The notes: generated by a model not told the origin, from the sequence alone. 64,000 nt of DNA from Nocardia terpenica (GCF_013186535.1 NZ_JABMCZ010000002.1:1364001-1428000), one strand, 5' to 3'; positions 25,083-35,448 are shown, counted from the first letter of the stretch. Made by a program: numbers and translations.

Positions 25083-28000
25083 GAGCGGCCTCCATGATCG
25101 CCTCATCCACGTCCCGGCCCGCCTTCTCCGCCTCGGAGATGGCGAGCAGAACCTTCTTGTAGTCGCGCGGCATCACCTTCACGAAGTGATTCACCTGCTG
25201 CGACCAGTCCCCCAGAATGCGCTCGGCCACCGCCGAACCCGTCAGTTCCCGGTGCCGCACCACGATGTCGTGCAGCCAGGAGAACTCGTCACCGGAGAGC
25301 TGTTCGACATCCACCAGTTCGGGGTTCAGGTTCTTCTCGAAGGTGCCGTTCGGGTTGTACACGTAGGCGATACCACCCGACATGCCCGCGCCGAAGTTGC
25401 GGCCGGTCTCGCCGAGCACGACCACCCGGCCGCCGGTCATGTACTCGCAGCCGTGGTCGCCCACGCCCTCGACCACCGCGGTGGCGCCCGAGTTGCGCAC
25501 GCAGAACCGCTCGCCGACCACGCCTCGGATGAACGCCTCACCGCTGGTGGCGCCGAACAGCAGCACGTTGCCCGCGATGATGTTCTGCTCCGCGACGAAC
25601 TCCGCCGGGGCGCCCAGCGGCGGCCGCAGCACCAGGTGTCCGCCCGAAAGGCCCTTGCCGACATAGTCGTTCGCGTCGCCGAAGACCCGCAGCGTGATAC
25701 CCGCCGGGACGAACGCGCCGAAGCTGTTGCCCGCCGAACCGGTGAAGGTGATGTCGATGGTGTCGTCGGGCAGGCCCGCGCCGCCGTACAGCTTGGTCAC
25801 CTCGTGGCCGAGCATGGTGCCGACGGTCCGGTTCACGTTCGTGATCTTGGTTTCCAGCCTCACCGGCTTGCCGCGCTCGAGCGCGTCGCTGGCCTGGGCG
25901 ATGAGCTGGTTGTCCAGCGCCTTGTCCAGGCCGTGGTCCTGCGGCTTGGTGCAGTGCCGGTCCTGGTACATGAACGCCGTCTCGACGTCGTCGAGGATCG
26001 GCGACAGATCCAGCTTGCTGGCCTTCCAGTGCTCCTTGGCCCTGGCGGTGTCGAGCAGGTCGACCCGGCCGATGGCCTCGTCCAGCGAGCGCAGGCCCAG
26101 CGCGGCCAGGTGCTCGCGCACCTCCTCGGCGATGAACAGCATGAAGTTCTCGACGAACTCCGGCTTGCCCGTGAACCGCTGGCGCAGCACGGGATTCTGC
26201 GTCGCCACGCCCACCGGACAGGTGTCGAGATGACACACGCGCATCATGATGCAGCCCGACACCACCAGCGGGGCCGTGGCGAAGCCGAACTCCTCCGCGC
26301 CCAGCAGCGCGGCGACCATCACGTCGCGGCCGGTCTTCATCTGGCCGTCGACCTGCACCACGATCCGGTCGCGCAGGCCGTTGAGCAGCAGGGTCTGCTG
26401 GGTCTCGGCCAGGCCGAGCTCCCACGGGCCGCCCGCGTGCTTGAGCGAGGTGAGCGGCGAGGCGCCGGTGCCACCGTCGTGGCCGGAGATCAGCACCACG
26501 TCGGCGTGCGCCTTGGACACGCCCGCGGCGACGGTGCCGACACCCGGCTCGGCCACCAGCTTCACGTGGATGCGCGCCTGCGGGTTGGCGTTCTTCAGGT
26601 CGTGGATCAGCTGCGCCAGATCCTCGATCGAGTAGATGTCGTGGTGCGGCGGCGGCGAGATCAGGCCGACACCCGGCGTCGAGTGCCGCACCTCGGCCAC
26701 CCACGGGTACACCTTGTGCGCCGGAAGCTGGCCGCCCTCACCGGGTTTCGCACCCTGGGCCATCTTGATCTGGATATCGGTGCAGTTGGTCAGGTAGTGC
26801 GCGGTCACGCCGAAGCGACCCGAGGCCACCTGCTTGATCGCGCTGCGCCGCCAATCGCCGTTCTCCTCGGCCTCGAAGCGCGCCGGATGTTCGCCGCCCT
26901 CACCGGAATTCGAGCGGCCGCCGAGCCGGTTCATGGCGATCGCGAGGGTCTCGTGCGCCTCGGCGGAGATGGAGCCGTAGCTCATCGCGCCGGTGGAGAA
27001 CCGCTTCACGATCTCCGACGCGGGCTCGACCTCCTCGATCGGGATCGGGTGGCGGGTCTCGTTCTTGAACTTGAACAGACCGCGCAGCGAGGCCAGCCGC
27101 TCGGACTGATCGTCGACGAGCTTGGTGTACTCCTTGAAGATCTTGTACTGGCCGGTGCGGGTGGCGTGTTGCAGCTTGAACACCGTGTCCGGGTTGAACA
27201 GGTGGTACTCGCCCTCGCGCCGCCACTGGTACTCGCCGCCCACCTCGAGCTCGCGGTGCGCGCGCTCGTTGTGGTTCTCCAGGAACGCGATCCGGTGCCG
27301 GGCGGCGACCTCGTCGGCGATGTCGTCGAGACCGATGCCCTGCAGCGGGGAGTTCAACCCGACGAAGTACCTGTCGCACAGCTCCTGCGACAGGCCCACG
27401 ACCTGGAACAGCTGCGCGCCGCGGTAGGAGGCGATGGTGGAGATGCCCATCTTGGACATCACCTTCAGCACGCCCTTGCCCGCCGCCTTGTTGTAGTTCG
27501 CGACGGCCCTGCGGTAGTCGGCCGCGAGATCGCCGGTGCTGCCGGGCATCCGGAGCGCGCCGCGCTCGAGCATGTCCTCGATCGACTCGAAGGCCATGTA
27601 CGGGTTGATCGCGGCCGCGCCGAAGCCGATCAGCAGGGCCATGTGGTGCACCTCGCGGGCGTCGCCGGTCTCCACGACCAGGCCCACCTTGGTGCGGGTG
27701 CGCTCGCGCACCAGATGGTGGTGCACCGAGGCGGTGAGCAGCAGCGACGGGATCGGCGCCAGCTTCTCGTTGGACTCGCGGTCGGACAGCACGATGATGC
27801 GCGCCCCGCCGTCGATGGCCGCCGAGACCTGCTCGTTGATCGCCTGCAGCGCCTTGCGCAGGCCCTTGCCGCCCTTGCGGACCGGGTACAGGCCGTGCAC
27901 GACCACCGAGCGCAGGTTCGGGCGGGAGCCGTCGTCGTTGATGTGGACCAGCTTGGCGAGCTCGTCGTTGTCCAGGATCGGCTGGGTCAGCGTGATCTGG

Positions 28001-29724
28001 CGGCTGGATTCCGCGGTCGGGTGCAGCAGGTCGGCCTCGGGGCCGATCATGCTGCGCAGGCTGGTGACGACCTCCTCGCGGATGGAGTCCAGCGGCGGGT
28101 TGGTGACCTGTGCGAACAGCTGCGAGAAGTAGTCGAACAGCAGCCGCGGCCGGGCCGACAGCACCGCGATCGGGGTGTCGGTGCCCATCGAGCCCAGCGC
28201 CTCGGCGCCGGAGGTGGCCATCGGCGAGATCAGCAGGTTCAGATCCTCGGTGGTGTACCCGAAGATCTGCTGCCGGATCCGCACCCGGTCGTGGACCATG
28301 TGCACGTGCGGGCGGCCGGGCAGGTCCGACAGCTTGGTCGGGCCGTCGTCCAGCCATTCCTGATACGGGTGCTCGGCGGCCAGCGTGGACTTGAGCTCGT
28401 CGTCGCCGATGATGCGGCCCTGCGAGGTGTCGACCAGGAACATGCGGCCCGGCTGCAGGCGGACCTTGCGGACCACCTTGGCCGGATCGATGTCCAGCAC
28501 GCCCACCTCGGAGGCCATCACGACCAGGCCGTCGTCGGTGACCCAGATGCGCGACGGGCGCAGGCCGTTGCGGTCCAGCACGGCGCCGATCACGGTGCCG
28601 TCGGTGAAGCACACCGAGGCCGGGCCGTCCCACGGCTCCATCAGGAACGAGTGGTAGCGGTAGAAGGCGCGGCGGGCCGGATCCATGGACTCGGCGCGCT
28701 CCCACGCCTCCGGGATCATCATCAGCACCGCGTGCGGCAGGCTGCGCCCGCCCAGGTGCAGCAGCTCCAGCACCTCGTCGAAGCGCGCGGTGTCGGAGGC
28801 GCCGGGGGTGCAGACCGGGAAGATCTTCTCCAGCCGGTTGCGGCCCTGGGAGTCGGTGCCGAACACGTCGGAGTTCAGCAGCGCCTCGCGGGCGCGCATC
28901 CAGTTCTCGTTGCCGGTGACGGTGTTGATCTCACCGTTGTGCGCGACCCGGCGGAACGGATGGGCCAGCGGCCAGGACGGAAAGGTGTTGGTGGAGAAGC
29001 GCGAATGCACGATGCCCAGCGCCGATTCCACCCGGTCGTCCTGCAGGTCCAGGTAGAACGCCCGCAGCTGCGGGGTGGTGAACATGCCCTTGTAGACGAA
29101 GGTCTGGCCGGACAGGCTGGGGAAGTAGACGGTCTCGCGGCCGACCGCGCCCTCGCCGGCGCCCTGCTTGCCGAGCTCGTGCTCGACCCGCTTGCGCACC
29201 ACGTAGGCGCGGCGTTCCAGGTCCATGCCGGTCAGCTGCTCGGTCGCGTCCTTGGGCGAGGCCAGGAAGATCTGCCGGAAGGTCGGCATCGCGTCGCGGG
29301 CCAGCGCGCCCAGCGAGGAATCGTCGATCGGAACCTCGCGCCAGCCCAGGACGGCCAGCCCTTCTTCCCGGACGATCTTCTCGACGTGGTAGCTGGCGCG
29401 CGCGGCCTCGCGACGGGCCTGCGGCAGGAAGGCGATACCGGTGACGTAGGAGCCCTCGGGGGGTAGCTCGAAATCGACGACCGCGCGGAAGAACTTGTCC
29501 GGGAGCTGGATCAGGATGCCGGCGCCGTCGCCCGAATTGGGTTCGGCACCCGCGGCACCGCGGTGCTCCAGGTTCAGCAACGCCGTAATTGCCTTGTCGA
29601 CGATGTCGCGGCTGCGGCGGCCGTGCATGTCGACGACGAATGCGACACCGCAGGCGTCGTGTTCGTTCGCCGGGTCGTAGAGACCGATGGGTCCAGGGGA
29701 CCTGTGGCCAGGAAGTTGCGTCAT
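25075..29724 (-). CDS. gltB: glutamate synthase large subunit
   Basis: A 1549-residue enzyme making two glutamates from glutamine and 2-oxoglutarate in ammonia assimilation. A 24-residue propeptide precedes the nucleophilic Cys25 of the class II glutaminase domain (EHDACGVAFVVD). Central and FMN-binding synthase domains follow (HDGGTGASPLTSLKHAGGPWELGLAETQQTL; the 3Fe-4S Cys run CIMMRVCHLDTCPVGVATQN), and the C-terminal beta-helix GXGXG domain (GANDYVGKGLSGG pattern; GRNFGAGMSGGIAYV). First gene of gltBD. The roughly 790-nt upstream gap must hold its promoter. Confidence 0.97.
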   Translation of the reverse strand: MTQLPGHRSPGPIGLYDPANEHDACGVAFVVDMHGRRSRDIVDKAITALLNLEHRGAAGAEPNSGDGAGILIQLPDKFFRAVVDFELPPEGSYVTGIAFLPQARREAARASYHVEKIVREEGLAVLGWREVPIDDSSLGALARDAMPTFRQIFLASPKDATEQLTGMDLERRAYVVRKRVEHELGKQGAGEGAVGRETVYFPSLSGQTFVYKGMFTTPQLRAFYLDLQDDRVESALGIVHSRFSTNTFPSWPLAHPFRRVAHNGEINTVTGNENWMRAREALLNSDVFGTDSQGRNRLEKIFPVCTPGASDTARFDEVLELLHLGGRSLPHAVLMMIPEAWERAESMDPARRAFYRYHSFLMEPWDGPASVCFTDGTVIGAVLDRNGLRPSRIWVTDDGLVVMASEVGVLDIDPAKVVRKVRLQPGRMFLVDTSQGRIIGDDELKSTLAAEHPYQEWLDDGPTKLSDLPGRPHVHMVHDRVRIRQQIFGYTTEDLNLLISPMATSGAEALGSMGTDTPIAVLSARPRLLFDYFSQLFAQVTNPPLDSIREEVVTSLRSMIGPEADLLHPTAESSRQITLTQPILDNDELAKLVHINDDGSRPNLRSVVVHGLYPVRKGGKGLRKALQAINEQVSAAIDGGARIIVLSDRESNEKLAPIPSLLLTASVHHHLVRERTRTKVGLVVETGDAREVHHMALLIGFGAAAINPYMAFESIEDMLERGALRMPGSTGDLAADYRRAVANYNKAAGKGVLKVMSKMGISTIASYRGAQLFQVVGLSQELCDRYFVGLNSPLQGIGLDDIADEVAARHRIAFLENHNERAHRELEVGGEYQWRREGEYHLFNPDTVFKLQHATRTGQYKIFKEYTKLVDDQSERLASLRGLFKFKNETRHPIPIEEVEPASEIVKRFSTGAMSYGSISAEAHETLAIAMNRLGGRSNSGEGGEHPARFEAEENGDWRRSAIKQVASGRFGVTAHYLTNCTDIQIKMAQGAKPGEGGQLPAHKVYPWVAEVRHSTPGVGLISPPPHHDIYSIEDLAQLIHDLKNANPQARIHVKLVAEPGVGTVAAGVSKAHADVVLISGHDGGTGASPLTSLKHAGGPWELGLAETQQTLLLNGLRDRIVVQVDGQMKTGRDVMVAALLGAEEFGFATAPLVVSGCIMMRVCHLDTCPVGVATQNPVLRQRFTGKPEFVENFMLFIAEEVREHLAALGLRSLDEAIGRVDLLDTARAKEHWKASKLDLSPILDDVETAFMYQDRHCTKPQDHGLDKALDNQLIAQASDALERGKPVRLETKITNVNRTVGTMLGHEVTKLYGGAGLPDDTIDITFTGSAGNSFGAFVPAGITLRVFGDANDYVGKGLSGGHLVLRPPLGAPAEFVAEQNIIAGNVLLFGATSGEAFIRGVVGERFCVRNSGATAVVEGVGDHGCEYMTGGRVVVLGETGRNFGAGMSGGIAYVYNPNGTFEKNLNPELVDVEQLSGDEFSWLHDIVVRHRELTGSAVAERILGDWSQQVNHFVKVMPRDYKKVLLAISEAEKAGRDVDEAIMEAARG

Positions 29725-30513
29725 GCCTCTGCCTTCAAAAAAATCGGCCTTCGAAGAAATCGGGGCCTTCTTGGAGACCAGCGGCGCTGATGGTCATCCC
29801 GTGCAGTCAACTCTCCAGTTGTCCACCCGCTTCGGTGTTTCAGACGGGTGCTCGGCGGTCGCGAAACTTCTAACGTTTTCGCTACACACCGCGCCTTTTT
29901 CGCCCGGTAGGCTTTGTGTGCCACGGCTCGTGGCCGAATCGGGCGACGTAGCCGGACATTTCGTGCCCGGCGTCCAGAGCAAACGATAAGTCAGGACCTG
30001 AGCCCAACCAACTTAGGTTGTGCTAATTACAGCGATTACCTGGGCTTCTTCATCGGTCCTCCACTACCTGCGCGTTCTCCAGTGTAAAGCAGGGAACCCG
30101 GATCACTGAGTCACATTCGCCACTGCGACCGGGGGAGACGCAGGCCGACCCCCAGACGCCGCAGCGCGCCATGGAATGCCCTCTCACCTGCGTCGAATCA
30201 GGATTCCCACCCGAGCGGGCAGGCAAACCGGATTGTCGGGCGGCTAACACCCCGGACACGCGAGCGTGACATTCCGGATACCGGAACGACGAGCGCCACC
30301 AACGTTCCGACCGTACGGCCTGGTTTTGCCAACAACCATCCAGCACAACCCCAGCAACCCACCTGTGCGATATATCACAACGCAATCGGTTCCCGGCCAA
30401 AAGCATGCCGGGATGACGAGTGACCACGCCGGGATGACGACTGGCAGTGCGCCGGTTGACGACTGGCAGCACGCGGGTATGGCGGACCGGTGGTACGCCG
30501 GATGGCGGCGGGG
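29725..30513. other. long intergenic region upstream of gltB
   Basis: About 790 bases with no convincing gene. It contains the gltB promoter region, a diverged IdeR-like half site around 30013-30031 (TTAGGTTGTGCTAATTACA) and the dispersed repeat copy at 30391-30480. Open frames here are either low-complexity or read through the repeat array. Confidence 0.6.
30391..30480 (+). repeat. dispersed CAAAAGC hairpin with arm array (copy 5)
   Basis: TCCCGGC (30391-30397), loop CAAAAGCAT, GCCGGGA (30407-30413), followed by progressively degraded units of about 21 bp built from GCCGGGATGACGA and a CTGGCAG spacer, to about 30480. The decay away from the hairpin suggests growth or homogenisation next to it. 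Confidence 0.8.
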
Positions 30514-31116
30514 TCAGGGGGTGGGGCAGAGGGCGGAGACGGCGCGGACCAGGGCGGCCTCGTGTAGGGGGTCGGCGCGGCCGTCGGTGAAGACGGGAAA
30601 GACGCTCGCGGCCAAGCGTTCCGGGCAGCGGGTGTCGGTCAGGTCCGCGCGGTGGTCCGCCAGCTGGCGCAGGATCTCGTCGTTCACGCGGTCGATGATC
30701 GGGCGGACCGCGGCCAGGTCGGGCGGCGAGGCGGGGGCGGCGGACGGGTCGAAGCGCCAGCGCGCGATCAGGCCGCGCTGCACCATCTTGTTGGCCTCGA
30801 TCTGGCCGAAGAACACCTGGCGCACCCAGGGTTCCGGCAGGCCCAGCCCCGCGCCCTCGCGCGCCATCGAGTCGTAGACCTGCGCCTCGCGGGCCGGATC
30901 GTCGACGACCGGATCATGGCCGCCGGCGGCCGCCCACTTGGCGGCGATCACGGCGTCGGCGGTGTTCAGGCGCTCCAGCACCAGGCCGACGAGCCCGTCC
31001 AGCCCGTTCCACGCCTCAGCGTGGGCCACGGCCGTCCGATCGACGGTCGGCGTCAGCACCGCGACGGTCGTCCCGCAGGCGATCGCGACCGCCGCCACCA
31101 GCGCGGATATCCGCAT
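30514..31116 (-). CDS. secreted chorismate mutase (AroQ-gamma type)
   Basis: A 200-residue exported enzyme converting chorismate to prephenate. The N-terminal signal peptide (MRISALVAAVAIACGTTVAVLTPTVDRTAVAHA) is followed by an all-helical AroQ domain (LVGLVLERLNTADAVIAAKWAAAGGHDPVVDDPAREAQVYDSM; VFFGQIEANKMVQRGLIARWRF). Two C-terminal cysteines (TRCPERL, SALCPTP) match the disulfide of the M. tuberculosis secreted enzyme Rv1885c. Active-site Arg, Lys, Glu and Gln residues fit the family. Why actinobacteria export this activity is unsettled. The ATG is the first codon of the signal peptide. It stands alone, divergent from the DUF4407 gene. Confidence 0.9.
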   Translation of the reverse strand: MRISALVAAVAIACGTTVAVLTPTVDRTAVAHAEAWNGLDGLVGLVLERLNTADAVIAAKWAAAGGHDPVVDDPAREAQVYDSMAREGAGLGLPEPWVRQVFFGQIEANKMVQRGLIARWRFDPSAAPASPPDLAAVRPIIDRVNDEILRQLADHRADLTDTRCPERLAASVFPVFTDGRADPLHEAALVRAVSALCPTP

Positions 31117-31341
31117 GTCCGGACCTCCCGTCGTCGAGCCTCGCGAAACGAGTCACCCCCTGAGGGTAGGAGCGAGCCTGCCCGGCCCCGAGACCGGCCA
31201 CCACCCCAGTGTGACGATGGCCACATCCCCCTCTTCCGCACTCGATGGAACCGGACGGGCCTGTCAGGCTGAGACGACGAATCAGCGACGGCTTCGCCAC
31301 GTACCCGAAAACCCCTGGGACATCGAGGATGTGAGCTCCCC

Positions 31342-32985
31342 ATGACCGCCCTCACCTGGCTCGGCGGCGCCGGTACCGAGGTCAGCGATCGGCACGAGCG
31401 CTCCGGATATCTCGTCACCGGCATCGTGGTCGCCCTGTTCGCGGCGGCGTCGGCGGTGGTCGTCGGGCTGGCGGCGCACGCCGCCCACTGGCCACTCGCG
31501 GTCACCGCGATCGCGGCCCTGCTCACCGTCGGCGTGGTCGGGGCGGTGTCGCGGGCGCTGGCCACCGCCTCGGTGCGGCTCGACGGCACCGGCGACGCGA
31601 CACCGGCGTCCTTGCGCGGCAGCTTCTTCCGGCGCATCGACGGCGCGGCCGCGACCCGGATCGCGATCGCGGTGGTGACCGGGGTGATCGTCGCCGAGCT
31701 CGCGAGCACGGTCCTGCTCGGAGGCACCGTGGACCGGCAGCTGGACGAGCGCGCCGGGCGGGCCGTCGACGCGGCGCCGGGCGTGCTGACCGCGCGCGAC
31801 CAGCTGGACCGGGCCCGCGCCGATCGCACCGCGCTCGACCGGATCGTGGCCCAGGCGCAGGCCGATGTCGATCAGGCCCTGATCGTGGCGCGCTGCGAAT
31901 ACAACCCGACCCCGCAGTGCCCGCAAACCAAGATCACCGGCGTGCCCGGGCGCGGCCCCGAGACCCAGGCCGACACCGCGGCGCTCGACGACGCCCGCGC
32001 CCGGCTGACCGCCGCCCAGGGCCGAATCACGCCGCTGGACAACCGGATCGCCGAGCGGCAGCAGGACCTGGACCGCGCCCGCGCGGCGGCCTTCACCGCG
32101 GGCGATCGCGGGCTCGGCGCGCGTTGGCTGGCCATGAACGACTACACCGCCGGGCACCCGGGCGCCCTGCTGCTGCGGCTGGCGACGATCGTCGCCGCCG
32201 TGGCCGGGGCCCTGCTGCCGCTGCTGCTGCGCCGGTGGCGGGGCGAGACCTCGCTGGACCGGCACGCCACCGCCCGGGCCGTGACCGACCGCGCCGAACA
32301 GCACGCCGATACCGCCATCGCGGTCGCCCGCGCCGAGGCGCGGGCCGAGACCGAGAAGCTGCGCACCGAACAGGAATTGGCGGCCGCCCGGCTGACCGCG
32401 CACGCCGACACCGCCATCGATCGGGAACGGCAACGCCGCCGCATCGTCGCCGCCATCGGCAATATCGAGATCGGCATCACCGAACCGCAGCGCCGCGCGG
32501 TGGCCGAATTCGAGGCCCTCGCGGCCCTCCCCGCCGCGGACATCGAGAGAAAGGACGCCCCCGTGCCCGACGAGCCGCCGGCGAATCTGCCCGCCCCGGT
32601 TTCGACCGTCCCCGCGAAAAAGGGTGGTGGACTGGAACTTCCGGTCATCGGCACGGTGCCGTTCACCGACACCGCCGCCCGCTGGATCCGCCCGATGGTC
32701 CCCTCGTTCGTCACCTCCGCCCTGGACTCCGCCTTGGACACCGCGACCAGCCCGCTGCGCACCGTGCGCCAGGCATTCGAGGAGGCCGAGGAGATCACCT
32801 TCACCCTGCGCCGCACCCGCAAGGTCACCGTCGACACCGCGGATTCACACGGCGGGCACCCTGAACACGTCCCCGCGCAGGCCCTGCCCACCGACCGAAG
32901 CGCCGAGCTGTCACCCCGCACGGGTGCGCCCGAACTGGACCATCGGCGTGCGCGCGAGCTCCCACCGGGCGACTCCCGGGGGTAA
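31342..32985 (+). CDS. DUF4407 domain membrane protein
   Basis: A 547-residue protein. Residues 1-125 hold four hydrophobic helices, including VTGIVVALFAAASAVVVGLAAHAA and IAIAVVTGVIVAELASTVLLGG. A long charged helical or coiled-coil segment follows (VDRQLDERAGRAVDAAPGVLTARDQLDRARADRTALDRI). A further helix pair lies near residue 285 (LLLRLATIVAAVAGALLPLLLRR), then more coiled coil (Ala/Glu/Arg-rich) and a disordered basic tail. This four-helix plus coiled-coil layout is characteristic of DUF4407, of unknown function. A Cys pair (CEYNPTPQC) lies in the presumed extracytoplasmic part. The gene is apparently monocistronic. Confidence 0.82.
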   Translation: MTALTWLGGAGTEVSDRHERSGYLVTGIVVALFAAASAVVVGLAAHAAHWPLAVTAIAALLTVGVVGAVSRALATASVRLDGTGDATPASLRGSFFRRIDGAAATRIAIAVVTGVIVAELASTVLLGGTVDRQLDERAGRAVDAAPGVLTARDQLDRARADRTALDRIVAQAQADVDQALIVARCEYNPTPQCPQTKITGVPGRGPETQADTAALDDARARLTAAQGRITPLDNRIAERQQDLDRARAAAFTAGDRGLGARWLAMNDYTAGHPGALLLRLATIVAAVAGALLPLLLRRWRGETSLDRHATARAVTDRAEQHADTAIAVARAEARAETEKLRTEQELAAARLTAHADTAIDRERQRRRIVAAIGNIEIGITEPQRRAVAEFEALAALPAADIERKDAPVPDEPPANLPAPVSTVPAKKGGGLELPVIGTVPFTDTAARWIRPMVPSFVTSALDSALDTATSPLRTVRQAFEEAEEITFTLRRTRKVTVDTADSHGGHPEHVPAQALPTDRSAELSPRTGAPELDHRRARELPPGDSRG

Positions 32986-33047
32986 TCCGGATCACAATCC
33001 AATCGGGTTGGTGCGCCGTATGTTTCACGTAGAACAGTGGCGGTCGG

Positions 33048-34271
33048 CTACGCGGTGACCGCGAGCGCCCGCAGCCCGCGGATCGCGAATTCCGGACGTC
33101 GCACGGGCTCCGCGGCGAGCTCGAGGGATGGCAGCCGCCGGACCAGTTCGAGCAGTACCGCGGCCACCTCGACCCGCGCCAAGGGCGATCCGAGGCAGTA
33201 GTGGATCCCGGCGCCGAATCCGAGGTGCGGATTCGGCGAGCGCGCGATGTCGAGCCGGTCGGGATCCGGGAAGACTCGCGGATCGCGGGCCGCGGCGCCG
33301 AGCAGTGCGGCGATCCTGTCCCCGGGCGCGAGCCGATGCCCGGCGATCTCCGTGTCGGCGATCGCGGTGCGCGAGAACATCTGCAGCGGTGGGTCGTAAC
33401 GGATCAGTTCCTCCGTCGCGGTGGCGGCGAGACCCGGATCGTCGACGAGCCGCAACCACTGATCCCGGTGGCGCAGCAGGGCCAGGACGCCGTTGCCGAG
33501 GGTGTGCACGGTCGCCTCGTGTCCGGCCATGAGCAGCAGCGCCGCGGTCGCGACCGACTCGTCGTCGGCGAGTCGCCCACCCGCATCGGTGACCGCCACC
33601 AGATCGCTCAGCAGCCCCGGTTCCGGGCGGGCGCGGCGGCGGGCCACCAGATCGCGCAGATAGTCGACGAATTCCGCCGCGGCGCACTCGGCTTCATCGC
33701 GTCGAGACTCCGCCACATGGGGTTCGTACATCTTGACGATCGTGTTCGACCACGGCCGCAGCCGAGCGCGATCCGGCTCGGGCACGCCGAGCAGATCGGC
33801 GATCACCTCCACCGGCAGCGGCGCCGCGACGTGGTCGAGCAGATCGGCCGAACCGTTTTCGGCGATGGCGGCGCGCAGCCGGTCGACCGCGGCCTCGGCA
33901 CGCCGGTGGACCGCGGGCCGCAGCCGGTCGACGTGGCCGCGGGCGAATGCGGCCGACACCAGGCCGCGCAGCCGGGTATGCGTCGGCGGCTCGCTCTCCA
34001 GCATCGAATGACGGTGCAGGAGATTGAAGTTGGGAAATCGGTCGGCCGGTTGCGCATCGGTCCAGAGCCGTCCGAGCGCCCGATCCCGCAGCACCCGCGC
34101 GGCGGCCCCGTGCGAGACCGCGATCGGCAGGCCGAGCCCAGGGTGCGGATGCACCGCGCCGCGCTCGCGCAGCCGCGCGAAGGTGGGGTAGGGATCCGCC
34201 AGGAACTCGGGATCCTCCGGATCGAAAGGCGGTTCGTTCGCGCTGGGTGACGGCATCGAGACAGCGCTCAT
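33048..34271 (-). CDS. cytochrome P450
   Basis: A 407-residue soluble bacterial P450. All hallmarks are present: I-helix LLLMAGHEATVHTLGN (acid-alcohol pair E-A-T), K-helix EELIRYDPPLQ with intact ExxR, and heme loop FGAGIHYCLGSPLAR with the cysteine ligand. The overall pattern resembles CYP107-type enzymes that hydroxylate macrolides, terpenoids or steroids. The start is ATG 34271 (MSAVSMPSPSANEPPFDPEDPEFLADPYPTF); longer frames are rejected because they overlap the divergent promoter. No ferredoxin gene is adjacent. It is divergent from an HTH protein gene 100 nt away, which may regulate it. Confidence 0.94.
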   Translation of the reverse strand: MSAVSMPSPSANEPPFDPEDPEFLADPYPTFARLRERGAVHPHPGLGLPIAVSHGAAARVLRDRALGRLWTDAQPADRFPNFNLLHRHSMLESEPPTHTRLRGLVSAAFARGHVDRLRPAVHRRAEAAVDRLRAAIAENGSADLLDHVAAPLPVEVIADLLGVPEPDRARLRPWSNTIVKMYEPHVAESRRDEAECAAAEFVDYLRDLVARRRARPEPGLLSDLVAVTDAGGRLADDESVATAALLLMAGHEATVHTLGNGVLALLRHRDQWLRLVDDPGLAATATEELIRYDPPLQMFSRTAIADTEIAGHRLAPGDRIAALLGAAARDPRVFPDPDRLDIARSPNPHLGFGAGIHYCLGSPLARVEVAAVLLELVRRLPSLELAAEPVRRPEFAIRGLRALAVTA

Positions 34272-34371
34272 GACCGTCACTGTAGGTGGACAATCGATCG
34301 CGGGCTGCCCGGTCCGGGTGGCGGATCGCGCCGAACTGGCTATCGTGACTGCAGGCGAAGGAGGTGGCGCG

Positions 34372-35448
34372 GTGACTACTCCGGCACAGCCGTCCGAACT
34401 CGAGCTGATGCGGCCGCAGACCTTGGGCCGGCTCGCCGAGGACGGCGTGCTGAGCATGGCGGACGTGTCCTATCTGGCCAAGGTCTCCCCCAGCACGCTG
34501 TCCCGGCTCTGGAACGACGACTCCTGGCTGGAGCGCGTCTCCGGCGCGACGCTGCAGCAGTTGATCGGCGTGGTGCCGGGGCTGGCCGAATACGTCACCC
34601 TCCGCAGCTACGCCAGTCGGCTGACCGCGGCCGCCCGGGCGTGCGGCGAGGCGGGCATCCCGGTGCGCACCGAGGGCCTGCGGGAACTGCTGGCCGCGGG
34701 ATGCTCGGCCCACCATGTGTCCACGGCGCTGGAGGCGGCGCACAGCGTCATGCGGCTCGATGTCCGGGCCGCGGTGCTGAATCTGTCGCACTGCTGGGGC
34801 AATACCCGGGACGCGGCGCTGGAGGCCCTGTTCGTCGGCCCGGGCGGGTTGCTGATCGATCCGCACCCGCTGATCGCGAAGGCGATGCACCTGGTGGACA
34901 TCCTGGTGCGCGACACCAATTCGCTGCACGCCACCATGGGGTACGGCATCCTGGTGCACAAGCTGACCAAGCTCACCGGCGCGGTGCCCGCCGACGTCTC
35001 GCCCGCGGCGCGGAAACGGTCCTCCGCCTTCACCTATCGCAGCGGCGTCATCGGCATCCTGCTGCACGACGACGACGTCGACGCCGCCGAGGCGTACCGG
35101 CGCAGCCTGGACAGCAATCCGCTACTGCGCCGCAACGAGCTGTGGTCGATGGCCACCTACTGCTCCGATATTCCGCCCACGCTCGATTTCTCCCTGCCCA
35201 CCAAGGGAATTCTGTGGCGCACGACGACGGAGATCGTGCAGGATATCCGCGGTCGCAACGATGCCTACCTGCACTACCTGCTGACGGCGGCGATCCCGGT
35301 TATGTTGGAGCACGATCCGACGTTCGGACAGAAACGGCCGCTGCTCGTCGAGACGGTGCGCGATCGCCTGGACCGCGACGCCGACCGGCGAACGCGGCGG
35401 GCCGGCAACGCGCTGGTCGACCTCATCGGGGAGGTGGGGTCCGGGTGA
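34372..35448 (+). CDS. HTH-containing protein of unknown family
   Basis: A 358-residue protein starting at a GTG behind a strong GGAGGT site (VTTPAQPSELELMRPQTLGRLAEDG). Residues 25-70 contain a likely helix-turn-helix of the lambda-repressor or MerR sort (MADVSYLAKVSPSTLSRLWNDDSWLERVSGATLQQLIGVVPGL), with conserved Ser-x-Ser-Thr-Leu-Ser-Arg in the recognition helix. The remainder is helical, without recognisable motifs. The methyltransferase gene starts 9 nt downstream, so the two are an operon. Divergent orientation to the P450 suggests, but does not prove, that it regulates that gene. Confidence 0.65.
   Translation: MTTPAQPSELELMRPQTLGRLAEDGVLSMADVSYLAKVSPSTLSRLWNDDSWLERVSGATLQQLIGVVPGLAEYVTLRSYASRLTAAARACGEAGIPVRTEGLRELLAAGCSAHHVSTALEAAHSVMRLDVRAAVLNLSHCWGNTRDAALEALFVGPGGLLIDPHPLIAKAMHLVDILVRDTNSLHATMGYGILVHKLTKLTGAVPADVSPAARKRSSAFTYRSGVIGILLHDDDVDAAEAYRRSLDSNPLLRRNELWSMATYCSDIPPTLDFSLPTKGILWRTTTEIVQDIRGRNDAYLHYLLTAAIPVMLEHDPTFGQKRPLLVETVRDRLDRDADRRTRRAGNALVDLIGEVGSG

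Noticed and set aside
30050..30472. Minus-strand gene upstream of gltB
   Set aside because: The frame reads through the dispersed repeat array, lacks a ribosome site and has no recognisable content.
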